Source of the DNA: Epilithonimonas bovis DSM 19482
Lineage (GTDB): Bacteria > Bacteroidota > Bacteroidia > Flavobacteriales > Weeksellaceae
Assembly (NCBI RefSeq): GCF_900108115.1
Contig: NZ_FTPU01000020.1
Span: 1 to 59,659 of the forward strand
Reading direction: 5' to 3'
Length of the DNA stretch: 59,659 nucleotides
The notes below the pieces were generated by a model. It was not told where the DNA came from. It was given only the letters and a program-made list of their open reading frames with translations, and made no database searches. The position numbers were made by a program, and so were the translations under genes. Positions 54,825 through 59,659 of the stretch are shown piece by piece (position 1 is the stretch's first letter; the number at the start of each line of letters is the position of its first letter).

Positions 54825-55157
54825 TCAATCGTTTAGTGAATTTTTTAGTTTGACGAGTTCGGCCTTTATAAACTCCAGCCGATCGATAATAGTGATGGTT
54901 TCTGATATTTTGGAATTGGTAGTAAGCGCTATTCTTGCACCATCCAGCGTGTAACCTTTTTCTTTTACGAGATGATAAATAATCTTCAGATTGCTGATAT
55001 CTTCCGGCGTAAAATAGCGGTTGCCTTTTTTATTTTTCTTTGGTCTGATGATCGGGAATTCCTGCTCCCAATACCGGATGAGCGAGGTGTTGACATCAAA
55101 TGCCCTGGCCACTTCGCCAATAGAATAATAGAGTTTGTCCGGGAGGTTGAGTTTCAT
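54825..55157 (-). CDS. MerR-family transcriptional regulator
   Basis: A 110-residue MerR-like regulator. The winged HTH spans about residues 8-75 (YYSIGEVARAFDVNTSLIRYWEQEFPIIRPKKNKKGNRYFTPEDI), followed by a coiled-coil dimerisation helix. The effector domain is absent, so no ligand is suggested. A -7 box lies at 55184-55191 on the minus strand. Confidence 0.88.
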   Translation of the reverse strand: MKLNLPDKLYYSIGEVARAFDVNTSLIRYWEQEFPIIRPKKNKKGNRYFTPEDISNLKIIYHLVKEKGYTLDGARIALTTNSKISETITIIDRLEFIKAELVKLKNSLND

Positions 55158-55183
55158 TTAAATCAAAAAACTTAAGAAGATTA

Positions 55184-55191
55184 CAAATATA
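55184..55191 (-). promoter_or_regulatory. -7 box (TATATTTG) of the MerR gene
   Basis: On the minus strand TATATTTG lies 26 bp before the start codon, inside the 3' end of the upstream gap. Confidence 0.45.
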
Positions 55192-55205
55192 AAAATTATA
55201 GCTCA

Positions 55206-56513
55206 TTAATAGGCAATCTCCATTTTTACTTTTTTGCCTTTCAGTTTTTCATTAGCTAGCTTTTTCAGAAGTTCTACTGTTTTTTTTCTGTTAACAGCCA
55301 CGTATGATGTGGTATCTTTTACTTCAATAAGTCCGATGTCATCTTTTTCCAGTCCGCCTTTTTTGATAAGATAGCCCACAATATCCACCTTGTTTACCTT
55401 ATCTTTTTTTCCGGCGCTGATATAGATTGTTTGATTGGGTGTACGCTCGGGAACGCGGTCAAATCCAGAGACGCTTTCTTCTGGTGTATCATTTTTAATG
55501 AAAGGGAAGTTTTCGTCTTCTGTCATGATTAGGTAAGCAAAACCTTTGGCGTTCATTCTGGCAGTGCGGCCATTTCTGTGGATAAAAGCATCTTCTTTTG
55601 GCGGCAATTGATAATGAACAATAGATTCGACTTCCGGGATGTCCAAACCTCTTGCAGCCAAATCTGTGGTGATCAGGATTCTTGCAGAATCATTCCTGAA
55701 TTTCAAAAGCGCACGTTCGCGCTCGTCCTGTTCCATCCCGCCGTGGAAGGTTTCTCTGGCAATCCCTTTTTCTCGTAAAAGCTCAGAGATACGATCAACA
55801 GCATCACGGTGATTGCAGAAGATCAAAGTTCTTTTGTTCCCGATTTTGCAGATCAGGCTGAATAATGTGTCAAGTTTTTCTTCCGGGATGGTCATCACTT
55901 TTTTGAGCTGGATATCCGGTTTTTTGTCACCCAACTTTAGAAAATTAATGATTTTCTCATTTTCCAATCCAGTGAATTTCGGAATCTCATCCATTGCTGT
56001 TGCAGAGGTTAAAATCCTTTGTTTAAGATGGCTTAATGAACTAATAATGAAATCCATATCCTCCTGGAAACCTAATTCCAGAGCTTTGTCGAACTCATCC
56101 AAAACCAAAGTCTGGATCGTTGATGGATCAAAATTCTCATTTTTTAAATGATAGGCGATCCTTCCCGGTGTTCCAATTAAGACAGCCGGCGCCTCTGTTA
56201 GATTATTAATTTCAATCTTTTTATCGTGTCCACCATAAGCAACAGAAACCTTGAAATCTGTTCCCATTGCTTTGAAAACCTGTTCTATTTGCAATGCCAA
56301 TTCTCTTGCTGGTACCAGAACCAAAGCCTGAATACCTTTGATATCGGACTTTAAATTTCTAAGGACCGGAAACAGGAATGCCAATGTTTTCCCGGAACCT
56401 GTAGGTGATAACAGAACAATATCGGTGTTGTTTTCCGAGGTTTTATAGGTAGACTGCTGCATTTGGTTCATATCCTGAATCTGCAGTTTTTGAAAGATTG
56501 GTTCTAATTGCAT
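55206..56513 (-). CDS. DEAD-box RNA helicase, DbpA-like
   Basis: A 435-residue DEAD-box helicase. Motif I is LLSPTGSGKT, the DEAD motif appears as VLDEFD, SAT is present, and motif VI is HRNGRTAR. The C-terminal domain (about 365-435, ISAGKKDKVNKVDIVGYLIKKGGLEKDDIG) resembles the DbpA RNA-binding domain, which binds 23S rRNA during ribosome assembly. The DbpA assignment is by resemblance. A -7 box lies four bases before the start. Confidence 0.85.
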   Translation of the reverse strand: MQLEPIFQKLQIQDMNQMQQSTYKTSENNTDIVLLSPTGSGKTLAFLFPVLRNLKSDIKGIQALVLVPARELALQIEQVFKAMGTDFKVSVAYGGHDKKIEINNLTEAPAVLIGTPGRIAYHLKNENFDPSTIQTLVLDEFDKALELGFQEDMDFIISSLSHLKQRILTSATAMDEIPKFTGLENEKIINFLKLGDKKPDIQLKKVMTIPEEKLDTLFSLICKIGNKRTLIFCNHRDAVDRISELLREKGIARETFHGGMEQDERERALLKFRNDSARILITTDLAARGLDIPEVESIVHYQLPPKEDAFIHRNGRTARMNAKGFAYLIMTEDENFPFIKNDTPEESVSGFDRVPERTPNQTIYISAGKKDKVNKVDIVGYLIKKGGLEKDDIGLIEVKDTTSYVAVNRKKTVELLKKLANEKLKGKKVKMEIAY

Positions 56514-56517
56514 GGTG

Positions 56518-56525
56518 CAAAGATA
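56518..56525 (-). promoter_or_regulatory. -7 box (TATCTTTG) of the DEAD-box gene
   Basis: On the minus strand the box ends four bases before the ATG, another arrangement predicting a leaderless or nearly leaderless message. Confidence 0.5.
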
Positions 56526-56726
56526 ATGATTTGGTTTTGGGTTTCAGAATTACTATATCTTGTTGTACTAAGACAACCTCGGCATACTTCTTAGCCCCGA
56601 TGTTCTATGTTAATCTGCAAATTTTTCAGGTTAAAATTTTTAATTTATTTTGAAAATCCTGTTGAAAAGCTGTTTTGTTTTTTACTACGCTGAAGCATAT
56701 TCGTAGAAGTTTGTTGCATACTGCAA
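56526..56726. other. non-coding DNA between helicase gene and peptide locus
   Basis: About 200 bp with no supported gene, hairpin or repeat. It marks the left edge of the peptide locus; the truncation of the adjacent membrane-protein gene at 56727 suggests a deletion joined these sequences. Confidence 0.4.
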
Positions 56727-56894
56727 TTAGTGCCAGTTTTTTTGGCTTTCCATATAGTTTTGAACGACTTCACTAGGGTAATCTTTAGAAAGAAAATCAA
56801 TTATTTTGGAGCTGGTGGAAATGTAGTTTTTGTCTAAAAACATCAAAAATATATAAAAAGCAAATAGACTTATGAATATTATAAAATTTCTCAT
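56727..56894 (-). pseudogene. truncated membrane protein of the peptide locus (paralogue of 58104-58774)
   Basis: A 55-residue frame starting at ATG 56894. Its N-terminal membrane segment and following DKNYISTSSKIIDFLSKDYPSEVV match the first quarter of the 214-residue protein at 58104-58774 (EKIYISTDSKIFDFLSKNYPSDAV). Similarity ends after QKNW and a stop follows, so about 160 residues are missing. It is the last gene of the left cassette, in the same place as the full-length paralogue in the right cassette. Confidence 0.75.
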
Positions 56895-56911
56895 ATAAAT
56901 CAAATGAAAAA

Positions 56912-57142
56912 TTATCGCTTTTTAAAGAGGTTAACTAAATAAGGGAAAAATTTGTAAGTTCCAAAACCTGTATTTCTTAATTTGGGAAAGATGAAATTTA
57001 GAATACCAGGTAATAAAAACGCTAATATTAAAAAATATAAATGATTATCAGGATAATCTTTCGACTCCTTATTGTAAAATAGAAAGTAACTGAATATAAA
57101 TAATAATAAATATGGCAGTAAAATCAAAAATTTTGTTTTCAT
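56912..57142 (-). CDS. small two-TM protein, candidate immunity protein (left cassette)
   Basis: A 76-residue protein with two hydrophobic segments (about 3-22 and 34-53) and a basic tail (LVNLFKKR). No family is recognised. It follows a double-glycine peptide gene across a perfect hairpin (57168-57198), in the same place as the 59-residue two-TM protein of the right cassette. Small membrane proteins directly downstream of bacteriocin genes are commonly immunity proteins; that role is inferred from position only. Confidence 0.6.
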   Translation of the reverse strand: MKTKFLILLPYLLLFIFSYFLFYNKESKDYPDNHLYFLILAFLLPGILNFIFPKLRNTGFGTYKFFPYLVNLFKKR

Positions 57143-57167
57143 TATAAATAATTTAGAAGTTAATAAT

Positions 57168-57198
57168 ATGGGAATTTAAATCAATTTTAAATTCCCAT
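57168..57198 (-). promoter_or_regulatory. intercistronic hairpin, left cassette
   Basis: ATGGGAATTTAAA (57168-57180), a 5-nt loop and TTTAAATTCCCAT (57186-57198) form a perfect 13-bp stem. It lies between the peptide gene (ends 57215) and the small TM gene (starts 57142). There is no T run after it on the minus strand, so it may attenuate transcription or stabilise the peptide message rather than fully terminate it. Confidence 0.75.
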
Positions 57199-57214
57199 TC
57201 TATACTAATGCTTT

Positions 57215-57364
57215 CTATATACAAGTTAGAGCAATGCCTCCTAATGCTACTACGGTCGCTTCAGGACCAAAAAAGCTTGAAAAAGCCATTAGAATTATAC
57301 CGTTTGGTGAACCTACTTTTTCAGAAAAGCAACTTTTCCCTCCCTGCAAACTCTCCATCTGCAT
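57215..57364 (-). CDS. double-glycine-type peptide precursor A (bacteriocin-like)
   Basis: A 49-residue frame from ATG 57364: leader MQMESLQGG, then a core of 40 residues with one Cys near each end and a Gly/Ala/Val-rich hydrophobic C-terminus (VVALGGIALTCI). Compared with peptides B and C the leader is shorter: codons for HKALD precede the ATG in frame, aligned with MKKLDV of B. So the original start codon has probably been lost and A may be decaying or poorly translated. It is second or third in the left transcript. Confidence 0.6.
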   Translation of the reverse strand: MQMESLQGGKSCFSEKVGSPNGIILMAFSSFFGPEATVVALGGIALTCI

Positions 57365-57411
57365 ATCCAGTGCTTTATGATTAAAACACTGTTCAATGGT
57401 TGAATGTGAAA

Positions 57412-57492
57412 TTACTTTTTCTTTTTAGAATTATGTTGATATCCTAAAGCAATGATGATGATTATAATACAAATTATGTATCCGCTAGACAT
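57412..57492 (-). CDS. 26-aa hydrophobic peptide between the two precursor genes
   Basis: An ATG at 57492, four bases after the stop of peptide B, opens a 26-residue frame. It encodes a single hydrophobic stretch with six consecutive Ile and a Lys-rich C-terminal end (NSKKKK). It could be a small membrane peptide, an immunity or accessory factor, or a chance frame. The tight spacing and TM-plus-basic-tail design are the only support. Confidence 0.35.
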   Translation of the reverse strand: MSSGYIICIIIIIIALGYQHNSKKKK

Positions 57493-57496
57493 TCAA

Positions 57497-57664
57497 TTAA
57501 TCCTGATGAGAAACAGTTTCTAAACATCCCAGTGTTGTTAATCCACCTACTATAGGATTCATTCCCGAAGCAATTCCAGCAGCTAATCCAAGACAAGCAC
57601 ATCCAAAATGTACATTGATTCCTCCTTGTAGATTCTCCATTTGCAAAACATCTAATTTTTTCAT
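57497..57664 (-). CDS. double-glycine-type peptide precursor B (bacteriocin-like)
   Basis: A 55-residue precursor. The leader MKKLDVLQMENLQGG ends in Gly-Gly, the typical cleavage site of peptidase-containing ABC exporters (C39 type). The 40-residue core starts INVHFGCACLG and is rich in Gly, Ala and Leu. It has Cys at 22, 24 and 47, allowing one disulfide. The leader matches peptide C at 10 of 15 positions or more. Expected fate: export with leader removal. Antimicrobial or signalling activity is inferred from layout. Confidence 0.8.
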   Translation of the reverse strand: MKKLDVLQMENLQGGINVHFGCACLGLAAGIASGMNPIVGGLTTLGCLETVSHQD

Positions 57665-57793
57665 TTGTATAAAATTTTAATTTATTTTTTAGTTTTCCTC
57701 GTGAAAACCTTTAGCGAATTTGTGGGTAATCTTATATATTTCCTATTCCATTTTGGAATAATCGTATTTTTTAAGTTGTTTTTAAGTTTTTAA
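57665..57793 (-). promoter_or_regulatory. duplicated regulatory region upstream of peptide B
   Basis: 129 bp that closely match 59215-59343. It holds the perfect palindrome TATTCCATTTTGGAATA (57744-57760) and two direct repeats TTTTTAAGTT (57768-57777 and 57779-57788) spaced by 11 bp. On the right, a divergent XRE-type regulator gene (57839) begins 45 bp away. The palindrome is a plausible operator and the direct repeats a plausible activator site. No standard TAnnTTTG box was found on the minus strand. Confidence 0.7.
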
Positions 57794-57831
57794 TGAAAAA
57801 TAATTTTTTAATTTTGTTATTCACAAATGAA

Positions 57832-58104
57832 CTAACTAATGACCGAAAAAGATCTAGGCTTTAAAATAAAAAAGCTGCGTGAAGAAAAAAATATGTCACA
57901 GGAAGAGCTAGCTATTCTTTTTCCATTTGTTTTCCAATTGTAATAATATGAGATTGTTATTAATATCCAAAACATTGGGACTTTGAGTTCGTGAAGGTCA
58001 TTTTTCCAATTCAAACCCATAACAATTAATAGATAAGTACTTCCAATACTACAAATGATAAGACCTATAAATATTAGATTTTTTTTAGATAATTTAATTT
58101 TCAT
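57832..58104 (-). pseudogene. small two-TM protein fused to antisense XRE sequence (right cassette)
   Basis: ATG 58104 overlaps the stop of the upstream membrane gene (TGATG), implying translational coupling. The first about 62 residues contain two hydrophobic segments (about 9-31 and 43-57) and end with a basic stretch NWKTNGKR. Residues after that are encoded by the reverse strand of the truncated XRE gene and look random (IASSSCDIFF...). The native C-terminus has therefore been replaced by a deletion junction at about 57917-57926. The membrane part may still be made. Confidence 0.6.
57839..57943 (+). pseudogene. truncated XRE-type regulator, divergent to the peptide genes
   Basis: ATG 57839 opens MTEKDLGFKIKKLREEKNMSQEELA, the first helices of an XRE (Cro/CI-type) DNA-binding domain. 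After about residue 25-26 (near 57917) the frame runs into sequence belonging to the antisense membrane-protein gene and stops at 57941-57943. The second half of the HTH and any dimerisation part are missing. It was probably the local repressor. Confidence 0.75.
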
Positions 58105-58774
58105 CAGTACTGAGAATTAAGAATTAAAAAACAAACAATCCCTGTCCAGAATATTAATCCAATACCATAAGTCAACGATACTAATCCGAAAGATTTGAGA
58201 GGTTTTACTTTTTGGTCAGACAGTTCATAAATGCCCCAGGCTAGAATTCCCCAATAGAACAGCTCAAAAAGATTGACCAATTGTAACGGATAAGCCAGCC
58301 ATTTTTCTGTAGAAATATGTTCCCGAATGTTGATGAGTGAAATAGGATAGTAGGTTTGGAGATCTTCCAAAGTATAGTCTGTATTGATCCAATGAAAATT
58401 GACAAACTTATAAAATCCTGCAATCACAAAAACAAATTCTGCAATAAGTGCTAGAAAAACAAAATCCGAAAACTTTACTTTTTCTAATCCTTCCAAGTCC
58501 AAAAGCTTGATAAAATTAAGGCAAAAAGCAACCAGTAAAACTTTGATGCCGATTAATAATGGCGTAACAGCGTAAGATATCCACCACCATTTTTTTTGAC
58601 CTTGAATATAATCTTGTACGGCATCACTTGGATAATTTTTTGATAGAAAATCAAATATTTTCGAGTCTGTAGAAAATCAAATATTTTCGAGTCTGTAGAA
58701 ATGTAAATTTTTTCAATAAATGTCAAGAAAAAATAGCATAAAAAGACACTTACGAAAAATATGAAATTTTTCAT
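58104..58774 (-). pseudogene. ~214-aa membrane protein of the peptide locus, frameshifted by a 26-bp tandem duplication
   Basis: The frame starts at ATG 58774 (MKNFIFFVSVF). At 58644-58695 a 26-bp unit (tagaaaatcaaatattttcg...) occurs twice in direct succession, shifting the frame to an early stop. The rest continues in frame from about 58640 to the TGA at 58104-58106. Removing one unit gives an uninterrupted reading of 214 residues with four to five hydrophobic segments. I recall similar proteins next to bacteriocin-like genes in Chryseobacterium, but no search was run. A truncated paralogue is at 56727-56894. Confidence 0.88.
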
Positions 58775-58793
58775 ATATTATAGAGAAATTTGT

Positions 58794-58973
58794 TCAAATA
58801 TTTTGCTCTTTGCTATCTTTTTTTTTTAAATAAATTACTAGCTTAGAAATAGACCAGATAAAAATTGTTAAAGTAAGTACATCGAATAAAGGATTATTAA
58901 TTTTTTTTACAAATAAAAAATAGCTAATGCCCGATGATATTATAAGGATTAAATAAAATATTTTATTTCTCAT
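58794..58973 (-). CDS. 59-aa two-TM protein, candidate immunity protein (right cassette)
   Basis: A 59-residue frame from ATG 58973 to TGA 58794-58796. Two hydrophobic segments (about 5-22 and 30-48) and a Lys-rich tail (YLKKKDSKEQNI) suggest a small inner-membrane protein. It lies directly downstream of peptide C, separated by a perfect 17-bp hairpin. It resembles in layout, not clearly in sequence, the 76-residue protein of the left cassette. Immunity is inferred from position. Confidence 0.6.
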   Translation of the reverse strand: MRNKIFYLILIISSGISYFLFVKKINNPLFDVLTLTIFIWSISKLVIYLKKKDSKEQNI

Positions 58974-58990
58974 GATATTTTTTTTAAAAT

Positions 58991-59027
58991 TGCAATAATT
59001 TAGTTTGTTTTCAAACTAAATTATTGC
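58991..59027 (-). promoter_or_regulatory. intercistronic hairpin, right cassette
   Basis: TGCAATAATTTAGTTTG (58991-59007) and CAAACTAAATTATTGCA (59011-59027) form a perfect 17-bp stem with a 3-nt loop. It lies between peptide C (ends 59041) and the 59-aa TM gene (starts 58973), the same relative place as the hairpin at 57168-57198. It is followed by an A-rich rather than T-rich sequence. Confidence 0.8.
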
Positions 59028-59040
59028 AGAATTGATTATT

Positions 59041-59214
59041 TTAAATACAACCGTAAGAAGCTAAAGCGATAAAACAAGCTCCGGCAAAACCAGCACCAAC
59101 GCCTGTTTCTGCAAATGCTAATCCTACTCCCATACCAAAAGCTAATGCTTTACAATTTGGCTGCGCAAGTCCACCTTGCAAATTCTCCATTTGGGAAATT
59201 TCTAATTTTTTCAT
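59041..59214 (-). CDS. double-glycine-type peptide precursor C (bacteriocin-like)
   Basis: A 57-residue precursor from ATG 59214 to TAA 59041-59043. The leader MKKLEISQMENLQGG ends in Gly-Gly. The 42-residue core is LAQPNC... followed by a Gly/Ala-rich hydrophobic helix (GMGVGLAFAETGVGAGFAGA) and ...CFIALASYGCI. It has Cys at 21, 47 and 56. Its layout is that of class II bacteriocins or secreted peptide signals. The upstream 129 bp are shared with peptide B, so both are probably under one regulator. Confidence 0.82.
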   Translation of the reverse strand: MKKLEISQMENLQGGLAQPNCKALAFGMGVGLAFAETGVGAGFAGACFIALASYGCI

Positions 59215-59343
59215 TTGTATAAAATTTTAATTTGCTTCTAAGTTTTCCTCGTGAAAACCTTTAGCAAATTTGTAAGGAAAAAATTTTATTTCCTATTCCA
59301 TTTTGGAATAATTGTATTTTTTAAGTTGTTTTTAAGTTTTTAA
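59215..59343 (-). promoter_or_regulatory. duplicated regulatory region upstream of peptide C
   Basis: It nearly matches 57665-57793 base for base: the palindrome TATTCCATTTTGGAATA at 59294-59310 and the TTTTTAAGTT repeats at 59318-59327 and 59329-59338. The match stops sharply at 59343, where the IS-like sequence begins. Confidence 0.72.
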
Positions 59344-59659
59344 TCAATCGCGTCCTAAACGTTTAAAAAAAAGTCAAAAAAAAGAGGGTTGAATTAAGTA
59401 TCTCAAATTATCTTTGAGGTTGCACAACCAAACTCGTCCCTCTGATGCCAAATATAACATTGTTTTCTCAGATTATTGCAAAATTAGACCGTTCAAAATT
59501 CAATAAATTAGTTGCAAGTAAACAAACCGATAAACATACTAAAGGATTCAGCAGCTGGAATCATTTGGTTTCAATGCTTTTCTGCCAATTTGCAAAAAGC
59601 CAGTCTGTTCGGGATATAAGTAACGGGATACGTTCTGCCACCGGGAATTTAAACCATCT
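59344..59659 (+). mobile_element. left end of an IS4-type insertion sequence (incomplete at window end)
   Basis: Sequence homologous between the two cassettes ends at 59343, which marks a probable IS boundary. About 100 bp later the transposase gene starts and runs off the window. The terminal inverted repeat cannot be confirmed because the right end is not in view. The element sits on the far side of the duplicated promoter, where the divergent regulator would be in the left cassette. Confidence 0.6.
59445..59659 (+). CDS. IS4-family transposase, N-terminal part (partial)
   Basis: ATG 59445 opens an uninterrupted frame of at least 71 codons to the end of the window. The start MPNITLFSQIIAKLDRSKFN, then GFSSWNHLVSMLFCQFAKSQSVRDI and a GIRSATGNL segment, match the N-terminal domain (DUF4372-type) of Bacteroidota IS4-family transposases. 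The DDE catalytic region lies outside the window. Confidence 0.8.
   Translation, partial: MPNITLFSQIIAKLDRSKFNKLVASKQTDKHTKGFSSWNHLVSMLFCQFAKSQSVRDISNGIRSATGNLNH

Noticed and set aside
58553-58774. 73-aa protein as an independent gene
   Set aside because: Its last 35 or so residues are the out-of-frame reading after the 26-bp duplication; the true product is the 214-aa membrane protein.

Overview
The window looks like a chromosomal segment of a flavobacterium close to Chryseobacterium (Bacteroidota, Weeksellaceae-like). The evidence is Bacteroidota -7 promoter boxes (TAnnTTTG), no clear Shine-Dalgarno sequences, a single short primary sigma factor (RpoD, 288 aa), the gliding lipoprotein GldD, two GLPGLI-family proteins, the long form of urocanate hydratase, and the order ftsX-DUF3098-uppP-truB. 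Family calls come from reading the proteins; no database search was run.

Layout. 1-2.4 kb: gene remnants, a fructokinase-like PfkB protein and a small histone-H1-like protein. 2.5-9.8 kb: a one-strand signalling operon (two hybrid histidine kinases, two single-domain receivers, stand-alone CheR and CheB). 9.8-16 kb: rpoD, gldD, a second PfkB kinase and two periplasmic parvulin-type foldases. 16.3-20.4 kb: LptF/G permease, DoxX-like protein, NAD(P)-binding protein and an uncharacterised protein, with many interspersed palindromic repeats. 20.4-22.6 kb: an AT-rich accessory patch with a TIR-domain protein, a small membrane protein and a decayed duplicate of the hutU 3' end. 22.6-38.9 kb: mostly housekeeping (hutU, rhodanese, mtgA, 'site-specific recombinase' membrane protein, DUF721, ychF, parE/parC, rhomboid, prmC, yaaA, Sua5/YrdC). 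39-39.5 kb: two tandem initiator tRNA-Met genes. 39.6-43.9 kb: BlaI/M56 sensor pair, then two GLPGLI genes, one frameshifted. 43.9-56.5 kb: mscL, nnr, DASS transporter, topoisomerase IB, ftsX, DUF3098, uppP, truB, rluF-like, HhH protein, MerR regulator and DEAD-box helicase.

The most unusual part is 56.7-59.35 kb on the minus strand. It holds two paralogous cassettes of very short genes. Each begins with a nearly identical 129-bp promoter region carrying the palindrome TATTCCATTTTGGAATA and two TTTTTAAGTT direct repeats 11 bp apart. Then come one or two double-glycine-leader peptides (leader type MKKLxxxQMENLQGG, Cys-containing Gly/Ala-rich core), a perfect intercistronic hairpin, a small two-TM protein and a roughly 214-aa membrane protein. 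This is the layout of a peptide bacteriocin or pheromone locus with candidate immunity genes, apparently decaying: one large membrane gene is frameshifted by a 26-bp tandem duplication, its paralogue is truncated, a divergent XRE regulator is cut off after its N-terminus, and an IS4-type element abuts the right-hand promoter and runs off the window. No export ABC transporter is visible, so it must lie elsewhere or be missing.

Most genes look like stable core genome. The accessory signals are at 1-0.8 kb, 19.3-22.6 kb and 56.5-59.66 kb.
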